Shown here: positions 27,188-35,337 of the stretch, in pieces
How positions within the stretch are numbered: position 1 is the stretch's first letter
How the letters are laid out: each line of letters starts with the position of its first letter
Program-made: the position numbers and the translations under genes
Notes under the pieces: generated by a model
The model's input: only the letters and a program-made list of their open reading frames with translations
What the model was told of the DNA's origin: nothing
Database searches by the model: none
DNA from: Acidobacteria bacterium RIFCSPLOWO2_12_FULL_68_19
Lineage (GTDB): Bacteria > Acidobacteriota > Vicinamibacteria > Vicinamibacterales > UBA2999
Length of the DNA: 64,000 nucleotides
Assembly: GCA_001767525.1 (NCBI GenBank)
Contig: MELF01000017.1
Coordinates: 19,779 to 83,778 of the forward strand
Direction: 5' to 3'

Positions 27188-28909
27188 ATGGCCACCGACA
27201 GGACCGACGTCGTCATTGTCGGCATGGGGGCCGCGGGCGGAATCCTCGCGGCCGAACTCGGCAAAGCGGGGCTGCGGGTCATCGGCCTCGAGCGCGGCCC
27301 GCGCCTGACCACGGCGGATTTCTCCCCGCACGACGAACTGCGCTACTTCCAGCGGCAGGATCTGCGCCCGAACGCCAGACGTCAACCCGTCACCTGGCGC
27401 CCGAAGGCCGGCGTGCGCGCCACGCCGCTCCCGGTGCTGAACTACGGCAATCAGGCGGGCGGCGGAACGGTCCACTACGGCGCGGTCTCCTGGCGGCTGC
27501 ACGAAGACGACTTCCGCGTGCGCTCGCAGACGATCGAGCGCTACGGCGCACGGGCAATCCCGGAGGAGTCGTCAGTGGTCGACTGGCCGCTGGCCTACGC
27601 CGATCTGGAGCCCTTCTACGACCGCGCCGAGTACGAGCTCGGCGTGTCCGGCAAGGCGGGCAATCTCCAGGGACGGACGATCGAGGGAGGGAACGTGTTC
27701 GAGGCGCCCCGGCGCCGCGAGTATCCGCTGCCGCCGCTCGTCGCCGATCAGTCGGGCGTCCTGTTCGACGCCGGCGCCCGCAAGCTTGGCTATCACCCAT
27801 TCTCGACCCCCCGGGCGATTCTCTCGCGCCCGTATCAGGGACGGCCGGGGTGCAGCTACTGCGGCTTCTGCCAGGCGTTCGGCTGTCACATCGGCGCCAA
27901 GTCGGCGATCCTCGTGACGAAGCTGCCCGAGGCCGACGCCACAGGCAACTTCAGGCTGATCACCGGCGCCATGTGCTCCCGCGTGAACAGCGACGCGAGC
28001 GGCCGTGCGACCGGCGTGTCTTACTACGGCGCCGACGGCTCGGACAACGCGATCGAGGCGGAACTGGTGATCCTGGCGCCCTTCATCTACGACAACACCC
28101 GCCTGCTGCTGCTGTCACGGACGGCGACGTTCCCGAACGGACTCGCCAACTCGAGCGGCCACGTGGGCAAGCACCTGATGGCCCACATCAGCCCGCGCGC
28201 CTTCGCCATTTTCGACGACCGGTTCGTCAACATCTACATGGGGCCGAGCGCGCAGAAGCACAGTCTCGACGATTTCAACGCCGACAATTTCGACCACAGC
28301 GGGCTCCCCTTCATCCGGGGCGCGCAAATCTCGGTCACGCCGGCGGATCTGGAGGCCGGCCCGATCGGCGCGGCTCTGAGCATGAACCCGCCGCCCGGCG
28401 TCCCACGGTGGGGGGCGGCGTATCGGGACTTCCTCGCACAGTACTTCGCGCGGCATGCCGCGCTCGTCGCGCAGACCGAGAACCTGCCGTACGCCGACCA
28501 GACGATCGATCTCGATCCGGATGTGCGCGACCAGTGGGGACTGCCGGCGCCGCGTCTCACCTATGACTGGCGGCGCCCGAACGAGCTGGCGCGGACCGAA
28601 TTCGTGCACCGGAAGCTGGAGGACGTGGGACGCGCGATGGGAGCGTCCAGCGTGTGGCGCGCGCCTCTCGGCCCGGGCACGCCGGGCGCGCACCACGAGG
28701 GCGGCACGCGCATGGGGAGCGATCCGGCGACATCGGTGGTCAACCGGTACGGCCAGAGCTGGGACATCCCGAACCTGTTCATCGTCGGCAGCTCGACGTT
28801 CCCGACCATGAGCGGCTTCAACCCGACGCTGACGATCCAGGCGCTCGCCTACATGAGCGCCGACGCGATTGTCACTCGCTACCTGAAGAGCCCCGGTCCG
28901 CTCGCGTAA
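27188..28909 (+). CDS. GMC family FAD-dependent oxidoreductase (large subunit)
   Basis: A 573-aa flavoprotein of the GMC type related to gluconate/2-keto-gluconate dehydrogenase large subunits. The FAD-binding loop is G12-M-G-A-A-G17, the second FAD region is NYGNQAGGGTVHYG, and the catalytic His region is HHEGGTRMGSDP. A cluster CSYCGFCQAFGCHIGAK around residues 218-234 has four cysteines and could bind an Fe-S-like cofactor, as reported for FeS-containing GMC-type dehydrogenases. It has no signal of its own; export with the Tat partner upstream is inference. The DoxX-like gene 17 bp downstream may receive its electrons. Confidence 0.92.
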   Translation: MATDRTDVVIVGMGAAGGILAAELGKAGLRVIGLERGPRLTTADFSPHDELRYFQRQDLRPNARRQPVTWRPKAGVRATPLPVLNYGNQAGGGTVHYGAVSWRLHEDDFRVRSQTIERYGARAIPEESSVVDWPLAYADLEPFYDRAEYELGVSGKAGNLQGRTIEGGNVFEAPRRREYPLPPLVADQSGVLFDAGARKLGYHPFSTPRAILSRPYQGRPGCSYCGFCQAFGCHIGAKSAILVTKLPEADATGNFRLITGAMCSRVNSDASGRATGVSYYGADGSDNAIEAELVILAPFIYDNTRLLLLSRTATFPNGLANSSGHVGKHLMAHISPRAFAIFDDRFVNIYMGPSAQKHSLDDFNADNFDHSGLPFIRGAQISVTPADLEAGPIGAALSMNPPPGVPRWGAAYRDFLAQYFARHAALVAQTENLPYADQTIDLDPDVRDQWGLPAPRLTYDWRRPNELARTEFVHRKLEDVGRAMGASSVWRAPLGPGTPGAHHEGGTRMGSDPATSVVNRYGQSWDIPNLFIVGSSTFPTMSGFNPTLTIQALAYMSADAIVTRYLKSPGPLA

Positions 28910-28926
28910 GCGGTACAATCCGGCGG

Positions 28927-29403
28927 ATGCCTGCATTCAAGGACGACAGCAACTGGCGGGAGACGCTCCTGCGCCGAGACCTGCCGGTTGCCTATCTGCT
29001 GCTGCGCCTGACAATGGGCTTTCACATGGTCGCCCACGGCGGCGTGCGGCTGCCGATCCTCCAGAAATTTGCCTCCGAGACGGCCACCGAATTCGCCGCC
29101 CTCAGACTCATCGGCCTTCCGCTGTTTCCCGCATGGTTCGTCTACCCGTTCAGCTTCAGCGTCCCTCCAGTGGAATTCGCGATCGGCGTGCTGCTCGTCC
29201 TGGGACTGAAGACGCGGCTCGCCAGCATTGTCGGCGGCGTCACGATTCTGCTGCTGATGTTCGGCAACGTGTCTCGGGTCAACTTCCAGGTCGCCCATCT
29301 CATGTGGCTCTACGTGCTGGTGTTCGTGCTGCTCGTCGCGGTCAACTTCGCCGACCGCTATTCTCTCGACCGCGTCGCGTTCTCCGACACACCGGAGCCG
29401 TGA
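28927..29403 (+). CDS. DoxX-like membrane protein
   Basis: A 158-aa protein with four hydrophobic helices. The DoxX family look is given by AYLLLRLTMGFHMVAHGGVRL (residues 16-36), PVEFAIGVLLVLGLKTRLAS and VAHLMWLYVLVFVLLVAV. The ATG at 28927 is chosen because the preceding frame overlaps the GMC gene. Adjacent to a GMC dehydrogenase, it may serve as membrane electron-acceptor component, since DoxX proteins are quinone-oxidase subunits in some archaea; this is inference. Confidence 0.82.
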   Translation: MPAFKDDSNWRETLLRRDLPVAYLLLRLTMGFHMVAHGGVRLPILQKFASETATEFAALRLIGLPLFPAWFVYPFSFSVPPVEFAIGVLLVLGLKTRLASIVGGVTILLLMFGNVSRVNFQVAHLMWLYVLVFVLLVAVNFADRYSLDRVAFSDTPEP

Positions 29404-29453
29404 GTCGGCGCCGGTCCCTCTGACGCCGGCCCCTCCGTCCACCGGGAACAGCG

Positions 29454-30959
29454 TCAACTGCCGTCTCGGATCACGCGGCAGGTTTCGATGTCGAAGGTGA
29501 CCTCGCCGAGGGCCAGGCGCGCTTGATCGCGGAGCTCCGTCACGAACTGCACGAACCGGTACACGTCGGCGAAATTGCTGGCGATCCCGAGCGACACGCG
29601 GATGGCGCCGGCGCTCTTGCCGCCGCGGTGCGTGACGGCGTGCAGGAAGCGCGGCAGCGTCATCTCCGGGCTCTGCTCCAGCGCCGCGGCGATGTCCTCC
29701 TCGCTCAATCCCTCGGCCGCCTCGCCGGCGCCGGGGTTGCAGAAGCAGCCCGTGCGGAGCGAGATGCGCCGCTCGGTCGCCAACTGCTCCACCCGGCGGT
29801 AATCGAGAAGGTGCCCGTCGGGATCGTAGAGGTTCATCGTCACGGTGCCGCCCCGGTCCGAGGTCGTCACCGGCCCGTAGATGCGAGCCATGTGGCGCCC
29901 GTTGCCGTGCCGCAGGGCGACGAGCTCGGCCAGGAGCCAGTCCGTCAGACAGCGCACGCGCGTCTGGATCGTCTCCATGCCGACCGCCGCGAGGTGGCGC
30001 AGCCCGATCTCGACGGCGGGAATCGCCAGGTAGTCGAGCGTGCCGTCCTCGAAGCCGGCCTCGCCAGGCGCCAGAATGTGCCGCCGGGCCTGCACGGTGG
30101 CGAAGTTCACGGTGCCGCCGGCGAACCACGGCCGGCGCAGTTTCTCGAGCGCGCGCCGCCGGACGAGCAGGCAGCCGACGCCGGTCGGATAACCGAACAT
30201 CTTGTAGAACGACACGCACAGGAAGTCCGGCTGGACGCGGCCGAGGTCGAGACGGTTCGACGGGACGAACGCCGCCGCGTCGAGGAGGACGTCCCACCCG
30301 TCGGCGTGCGCCTCCTCCACCAGATCCAGCGGGTGCCTCACGCCGGAGAAGTTCGATTGGGCGGGAAAGGCGAACAGCCTCGGCTCGGACGATCCCGCGG
30401 CGCCGCCGAGCAGTGCCGACATCCGCCGGCGATCGACCCGCAACTCCGGGGTCGTGAGCGGCGCATACGTGACAGTCGCCCCTCGGGCGATCGCGAACTC
30501 GCGGATGCCGTTGACCGAATTGTGGTTGTCGAAGGTCAGCAGGTAGTGGCCGCCGGAGCGGAACGGATACGACTCCCCGACGAGCTTGAGGGCGGCCGTC
30601 GCGTTCTGGGTGAAGACGGCCGTGTAGTCGGTTCCCGCATTGAACCACGCCAGCACCGCCCGCCTGCTCTGTTCGACCAGCGCCGTCGTCGCCGACGACG
30701 TCAGGCTGGCCGAGTGCGGGTTGCCGAGGACCTCGGCGTCGAGCAGCGCCGCATGCGCGCGGACCTGCGAGCCCGCGTACAGGCTGCCGCCCGTGTAGTC
30801 GAGGTACACGTGCTCCTGATCGTCGAGCCGCCGGTAGTCGGAGGCGCGCAGCGCATCCAGGATGGCGGTGCTCGCGTAGTCGGGACAGGCCCGCAGGAAG
30901 TCGTCGTACGCGCGAGACCGTGCCGCGTTGCCCGGAATCGGATTCGACGAGCGACTCAC
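29454..30959 (-). CDS. Aminotransferase class V / molybdenum cofactor sulfurase-like enzyme
   Basis: A 501-aa PLP enzyme of the NifS family. The PLP lysine sits in SFYKMFGYPTGVGCLL, and a cysteine-rich motif RTGCFCNPGAGE appears at about residue 390. Both motifs match the NifS-like domain of molybdenum cofactor sulfurases (MOCOS) better than they match IscS or SufS. The C-terminal MOSC domain of eukaryotic MOCOS is missing, so it is a stand-alone sulfurase-type domain. It could provide sulfur to a molybdoenzyme such as xanthine-dehydrogenase-type proteins elsewhere in the genome; no such gene is in this window. It stands alone on the minus strand. Confidence 0.82.
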   Translation of the reverse strand: MSRSSNPIPGNAARSRAYDDFLRACPDYASTAILDALRASDYRRLDDQEHVYLDYTGGSLYAGSQVRAHAALLDAEVLGNPHSASLTSSATTALVEQSRRAVLAWFNAGTDYTAVFTQNATAALKLVGESYPFRSGGHYLLTFDNHNSVNGIREFAIARGATVTYAPLTTPELRVDRRRMSALLGGAAGSSEPRLFAFPAQSNFSGVRHPLDLVEEAHADGWDVLLDAAAFVPSNRLDLGRVQPDFLCVSFYKMFGYPTGVGCLLVRRRALEKLRRPWFAGGTVNFATVQARRHILAPGEAGFEDGTLDYLAIPAVEIGLRHLAAVGMETIQTRVRCLTDWLLAELVALRHGNGRHMARIYGPVTTSDRGGTVTMNLYDPDGHLLDYRRVEQLATERRISLRTGCFCNPGAGEAAEGLSEEDIAAALEQSPEMTLPRFLHAVTHRGGKSAGAIRVSLGIASNFADVYRFVQFVTELRDQARLALGEVTFDIETCRVIRDGS

Positions 30960-31094
30960 CCGTTCATTATGACGGGTTCAGCAGGAGCGCACCTGCGGCA
31001 CAACGCGCGCCATCGAGCGCAGCCGGACGAGGACTGGCTGTCGGCGTCGCGGTTCCTGACTGGCTGCGGCCGTCTCCCTGGCGCCGTCGGCACG

Positions 31095-31760
31095 TCAGGG
31101 TGAACCGTCCCGCGGCGTGTCCTCACGCGTGCGGTCGATCCAGGCCGCCCACACGACAAGCAGCCACAACGCGAGCGCAACTCCGGCGACCGCGCCCTCG
31201 CCCGGCGGCGGTGGTCCCCACGGACCGGCGATCCAGATCGCGGTCGTGCACAGCATCAGGCTCCAGAACGCCCAGACGCCAGACGCGCGGCGCGCGCGCG
31301 TGCCTCGCGCGTAGATCACGACCGCGGCCGCGAAGAGCGCACCTTCGACCAGGAGCGTACCGGGGATCGACTGCCAGAGTCCGAACCCCATACGCGGACC
31401 GCCCGGCCACAACGGGAGATCCGGCCGGTGCGCGAGTACGTCGAGCAGCCAGTGGCTGACGACCACCAGGCCAATCGCGAGGCCGGAGCCGGCGTGCTTC
31501 AGCGGGATGACGGCGAGCCGGCCCGCGACGACACCCCAGATCACCGCCATGCTGAGGCTGTGGGACCAGGGATAGTGCTCGAAATCGAGCGGCGTGAAGG
31601 CGGTCGTTCCCGGCGCGATCCGCACGCGTTCCACGCCGGCGAGGAGCAGCACCGGCCACAGCAGATCGAGTGCGAAGGTCGCCGCCACCAGCGCGGCGAG
31701 CGGCGTCGGCGGCGAGGCGCGTCTGGCGGCGAGCGCGACCGCAAGGTGGCCGACGAACAT
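31095..31760 (-). CDS. DUF457-like multi-pass membrane protein
   Basis: A 221-aa protein with about six transmembrane helices. It has the LexA-induced/DUF457-type membrane motifs: MFVGHLAVALAARR at the N-terminus, and the charged loop FEHYPWSHSL followed by HWLLDVLAHRPDLPL, with two His/Asp pairs that probably bind metal. Its function is unknown. It is transcribed on the minus strand after the GT2 gene with 21 bp between them. Confidence 0.7.
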   Translation of the reverse strand: MFVGHLAVALAARRASPPTPLAALVAATFALDLLWPVLLLAGVERVRIAPGTTAFTPLDFEHYPWSHSLSMAVIWGVVAGRLAVIPLKHAGSGLAIGLVVVSHWLLDVLAHRPDLPLWPGGPRMGFGLWQSIPGTLLVEGALFAAAVVIYARGTRARRASGVWAFWSLMLCTTAIWIAGPWGPPPPGEGAVAGVALALWLLVVWAAWIDRTREDTPRDGSP

Positions 31761-31781
31761 GCCGGTTGCTCCCAGCCTCGC

Positions 31782-32507
31782 CTAGCGCCTGCCGTCGTAC
31801 CACTGGTAGCAGTCGGCCGGGTTCCGCAGCGGCCGGCCGCCGAGCACGACGGTCTTCAGCAGGAACCCGAACGCCTCCCGCGCCGTGTACAGCCGCGCCT
31901 TGCGCGCGCTCGTCTCGAGCGGATGGCGGTGCAGGATCGCGATCGTGCGCCGCCGCTGCAGGGCGACGCGCTTCAATCGCCGGAACAGCTCGATCTCCTC
32001 GGCGGCGTACAGCTCGAGACTGAAGCCGCCGAGCTCGCGGAACACATGGGCCTCGCAGAAGATGAACGATCCTGCCGCCCAGTGCATGATCCGGCTGACC
32101 GCGTTCCAGCCGGCCACCACGAGCGACGAGAGGGGGTCGGACTGGTCGAGTCGAACCGTGCTGCCGCCCGCCAGACAGCGTCCCTCCTCGATGACCCCGG
32201 CCATCTCCGCGAACAGCGCCCGGCTCGGGTGCGAGTCGGCGTCAACGAACACCAGCCAGTCGCCCCTCGCCCGCCCGGCGCCGGCATTGCGGGCCCGTGA
32301 AATCTGGTTGATCGGCTCGAAGACGACGGCGGCGCCGTGCTCCCGCGCGACGGCGGCGGTACAGTCGGTCGAGTTGTTGTCGCAGACGATGAGCTCCGAC
32401 CACCATCCGCGGTCCTCCAGCGTCGTCATCCCGGCGCGGATGGCCCGGAGCGACGCCGCCAGTCCGCGCTCCTCGTTGAACGCCGGCACGACCACCGACA
32501 CGTTCAC
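31782..32507 (-). CDS. Family 2 glycosyltransferase
   Basis: A 241-aa GT-A glycosyltransferase. The N-terminus is VNVSVVVPAFNEERGLAASL, with the ENNST-like CDNNSTDCT and the DxD-type metal motif V-D-A-D (WLVFVDADSHPSRA), then the AGSFIFCEAHVFRELGGF acceptor segment. No transmembrane helices, so a soluble or peripheral enzyme; the acceptor is unknown. The start is put at the GTG at 32507, which overlaps the holin-like gene's stop in a GTGA junction. The longer open frame upstream of it is the holin-like gene in another phase. Confidence 0.85.
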   Translation of the reverse strand: MNVSVVVPAFNEERGLAASLRAIRAGMTTLEDRGWWSELIVCDNNSTDCTAAVAREHGAAVVFEPINQISRARNAGAGRARGDWLVFVDADSHPSRALFAEMAGVIEEGRCLAGGSTVRLDQSDPLSSLVVAGWNAVSRIMHWAAGSFIFCEAHVFRELGGFSLELYAAEEIELFRRLKRVALQRRRTIAILHRHPLETSARKARLYTAREAFGFLLKTVVLGGRPLRNPADCYQWYDGRR

Positions 32508-32887
32508 GGCCGGCGCTCCCGGACCTCGTGCAGGGCGGAGCCGACGAGGAGCGATACCATGAAGCTCACGATGCTGACGACGAGCGCGCCGAGCAATGCG
32601 GCGCCGAAGCCGGCGACGTGAAACCCGAGCCCGAGCGCATCGGACACCACTGAGGTCAGCCAGAGCATGACCGCGTTCAGCACGAACGTGAAGAGGCCGA
32701 GGGTCACGAGCAGCAGCGGCAGCGTCATCACCCAGAGCACCGGGCGCACCGATAGGTTCAGCACGCCGAAGACGAGCGCCACCACGAAGAGCAGCCGCCA
32801 GTCCCCGGTGAAGGAAATGCCCGGCACGAGGCGCGTTGCCGCCCAGAGGGCGGCGGCGTTGGCGAGCAGGCGCAGCAGGATCTGCAC
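32504..32887 (-). CDS. Phage_holin_4_2-like small membrane protein
   Basis: A 127-aa protein with four hydrophobic helices, typical of the Phage_holin_4_2 (DUF360-like) membrane family: MQILLRLLANAAALWAATRLVPGI at the N-terminus, and FGVLNLSVRPVLWVMTLPLLLVTLGLF in the middle. Despite the family name these are usually ordinary chromosomal membrane proteins, and no phage gene is near. It overlaps the GT2 gene by 4 bp. Confidence 0.85.
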   Translation of the reverse strand: MQILLRLLANAAALWAATRLVPGISFTGDWRLLFVVALVFGVLNLSVRPVLWVMTLPLLLVTLGLFTFVLNAVMLWLTSVVSDALGLGFHVAGFGAALLGALVVSIVSFMVSLLVGSALHEVRERRP

Positions 32888-32894
32888 GCCGCAC

Positions 32895-33008
32895 CTACCA
32901 CGCGGCCGGGCCGTAGTCCTTCAGGAACTGGCCCCAGACGTGCGTCCCCGTGTTGAAGCCGCCGATGATCGGGTCGAGGAGGCGGACGGCGCCGTGGAAC
33001 GGGGACAT
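32895..33008 (-). CDS. Possible 37-aa small protein or gene remnant
   Basis: A short minus-strand frame (ATG to TAG) encodes [18 protein letters not shown] and a further 19 residues ending in GPAAW. The composition is protein-like (Gly, aromatic and charged residues in a plausible order) and it ends 8 bp before the holin-like gene's start, in the same direction. No Shine-Dalgarno is obvious. It is too short to assign; it may be a real small protein or the decayed end of an enzyme. Confidence 0.35.
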   Translation of the reverse strand: MSPFHGAVRLLDPIIGGFNTGTHVWGQFLKDYGPAAW

Positions 33009-33067
33009 TGATTCAGCGTAACCTATTGCGCCTACCGATCACTACCAACCCCGAAGAAAGGGACGAC

Positions 33068-33952
33068 ATGGCACACCTCGGATACGTCGGGCTCGGCACG
33101 ATGGGCGGCCAGATGGTGAAGCGTCTGCTCGACAAGGGCCACACGGTCACCGGCTACAACCGCACGCGATCGAAGGCGGAGTGGCTCGTGCAGGCGGGCA
33201 TGCACTGGGCCGGCACGCCGCGCGAGGTCGCGACATCGGCCGATGTGATCTTCACCATGCTCGCCAACAGCAAGGCGGTGAAGGCGGTCGTCGAGGGGCC
33301 CGACGGCATCCTCGCCGGACTGGCGCCGGGCAAGCTCCTCATCGACATGAGCACGATCAGCCCGGCGGCCAACCGGGAGATGGCCGAGCTCGTGGCGAAG
33401 GCCGGCGCGCAGATGCTCGACGCGCCGGTGTCGGGCAGCGTGATCACGCTGCAGCAGGGAAAGCTCTCGGTGATGGTCGGCGGCTCGAAAGAGGCGTTCG
33501 AGCGGGCGCTCCCGGTCCTCCAGGACATCGGACCCAAGGTGACGCACGTGGGCGACCACGGCCTGGCGCTCGTCCTGAAGATCGCCACCAACCTGAGCCT
33601 CGCCGTCCAGATGCTCGCCTTCAGCGAGGGCGTGCTGCTCGCCGAGAAGAGCGGCATCAGGCGGGAGACCGCCGTCGACGTGCTGCTCCACAGCGTCATC
33701 GCATCGCCGATGGTGCAGTACCGCGGCCCGTTCGTGCTGAAGATGCCCGATGAAGCCTGGTTCAACGTCGACATGATGCAGAAGGACATGAACCTGGCGA
33801 TCGAGATGGGCGAGCGACTGGGCGTGCCGCTGCCGACGACGACCCTCACCAACACCTTCCTGACCGCGGCGCGGGGAATGGGACTGAACGCCCAGGACTT
33901 CGCCGTGCTGTTCGACGTGCTGGCCGAGATGTCGGGCGTCGAGCCCAGGTAG
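33068..33952 (+). CDS. Beta-hydroxyacid dehydrogenase (3-hydroxyisobutyrate dehydrogenase-like)
   Basis: A 294-aa NAD(P)-dependent dehydrogenase. It has the N-terminal GLGTMGGQM nucleotide loop, the substrate-binding DAPVSGSVITLQQGKLSVMVGG, and the catalytic Lys in VLKIATNLSL, all in family order. Likely substrates are 3-hydroxyisobutyrate, tartronate semialdehyde or related compounds. The ATG at 33068 is preferred because it has a Shine-Dalgarno-like ggac region; a frame extending upstream uses a TTG and contains low-complexity leader sequence. It is a single plus-strand gene. Confidence 0.9.
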   Translation: MAHLGYVGLGTMGGQMVKRLLDKGHTVTGYNRTRSKAEWLVQAGMHWAGTPREVATSADVIFTMLANSKAVKAVVEGPDGILAGLAPGKLLIDMSTISPAANREMAELVAKAGAQMLDAPVSGSVITLQQGKLSVMVGGSKEAFERALPVLQDIGPKVTHVGDHGLALVLKIATNLSLAVQMLAFSEGVLLAEKSGIRRETAVDVLLHSVIASPMVQYRGPFVLKMPDEAWFNVDMMQKDMNLAIEMGERLGVPLPTTTLTNTFLTAARGMGLNAQDFAVLFDVLAEMSGVEPR

Positions 33953-33995
33953 GACGCCCCGCCGCGCGCCATCGGCGCGTTGGGGCCGCCGCCGA

Positions 33996-35297
33996 CTACG
34001 TCAGCGACGCGAGGTTGGCGCGAAGCGTGTCGCGGTCGATCTCGTTCTCCCACCTCGCCACCACGACGGCCGCGACGCCGTTGCACAGCATGTTCATGGT
34101 CGCCCGGCACATGCTCATGAACCGGTCGATGCCGAGGATGAGCGCCATCCCCGCGACCGGAATGGTCGGGACGACCATGAGCGTGCCGACGAGCGCGATG
34201 AAGGCGGCGCCCTGCACACCCGCGGCCCCCTTGTGCGTCAGCGCGCCCACGGCCAACAGCGTGACGTAGTCGGTCGCCGTGAGCGACGTGTTGGTCGCCT
34301 GGGCGACGAAGACGGCGGCCAGCATCATGTAGATGCAGCTGCCTTCGGGGTTGAACATGTAGCCGGTCGGCGTCACCAGGCCGACCACCCCCTTCGAGCA
34401 GCCGAGCCGCTCCAGCTTCGTCATGAGCGACGGGAGCGCGGGATCGGAGGAGCTGAGCGACAGCACCAGCACGATCTCCTCCCGGATGTACTTGAGGAAC
34501 CGGATGATGCTGAATCCGGCCAGCGCCGCCACCGTTCCAAGGACGACGAGCACGAAGAGCAGGCTCGTCACCCAGAACGTCACGATCAGCTGCGCGAGCG
34601 GACCGAGCGAGCTGAGGCCGTAGCGCCCAACGGTGAATGCCATCGCGCCGAACGCGCCGATCGGCGCAAAGCGCATGACGATGTTGATCACCCCGAAGAC
34701 CATGTGCGTGAGGCTGTCGAGCAGCTCCACCATCGGCTTGCCCTTCGGTCCGAGCGCCGAGAGCGCGAAGCCGAACAGCAGCGACACGAGGACGACGCTC
34801 AGGATGTTGCCGCGGGCGAACGCGTCGGTCACCGTGGTCGGGATGATCTGGATGAGGAAATCGGTGACCGTCTGCGCCTTGGCCGCGCCGGCGTAGTTGG
34901 CGACGGCGTCGGCGTCGAGCGCCGCCGCGTCGGCATTGAAGCCGCCGCCGGGCGCCGTCAGGATCCCGACCGCGAGCCCGACCACGAGCGCAATCGTCGT
35001 CATCACCTCGAAGTAGACGAGCGCCTTGCCGCCCACGCGGCCCACCTTCTTCATGCTGTCCATCCCGGCAATCCCGGTCACGATGGTGCTGAAGATGACG
35101 AGCGTAATCACCATCGTGATGAGCCGGATGAACGCGTTGCCGAGCGGCTGCATCGCCACCCCCGTGGTCGGCCACACGTATCCGACGACGATGGCGATGG
35201 CGACGCCGATGAGAACCTGTCCCCAGAGCGTGCGGTAGAACGGCTTGGGACGGACGGCGGTGGTGGCGGGCGAACGGGTCGCAACGGTGGCTTCCAT
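33996..35297 (-). CDS. Dicarboxylate/amino acid:cation symporter (SDF family, DctA-like)
   Basis: A 433-aa Na+/H+-coupled transporter of the glutamate/dicarboxylate (DAACS) family with about 8 helices plus re-entrant hairpins. The serine-rich HP1 loop is SLSSSDPALPSL, the signature between helices is VVGLVTPTGYMFNPEGSCIYM (replacing the usual NLDGT by NPEGS), and the last helix contains MNMLCNGVAAVVVARWE. This supports C4-dicarboxylate or amino-acid uptake; exact specificity is unknown. Divergent from the sorbosone-dehydrogenase-like gene with a 40-bp spacer. Confidence 0.9.
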   Translation of the reverse strand: MEATVATRSPATTAVRPKPFYRTLWGQVLIGVAIAIVVGYVWPTTGVAMQPLGNAFIRLITMVITLVIFSTIVTGIAGMDSMKKVGRVGGKALVYFEVMTTIALVVGLAVGILTAPGGGFNADAAALDADAVANYAGAAKAQTVTDFLIQIIPTTVTDAFARGNILSVVLVSLLFGFALSALGPKGKPMVELLDSLTHMVFGVINIVMRFAPIGAFGAMAFTVGRYGLSSLGPLAQLIVTFWVTSLLFVLVVLGTVAALAGFSIIRFLKYIREEIVLVLSLSSSDPALPSLMTKLERLGCSKGVVGLVTPTGYMFNPEGSCIYMMLAAVFVAQATNTSLTATDYVTLLAVGALTHKGAAGVQGAAFIALVGTLMVVPTIPVAGMALILGIDRFMSMCRATMNMLCNGVAAVVVARWENEIDRDTLRANLASLT

Positions 35298-35337
35298 ACG
35301 CCGCGGAGGATATCATGGCGGCCACAGGAGTGAACTC

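Noticed and set aside
32504-32887. Holin-like gene as evidence of a prophage
   Set aside because: The family name is historical; no phage structural, lysis or integrase gene is near, and the flanks are normal metabolic genes.
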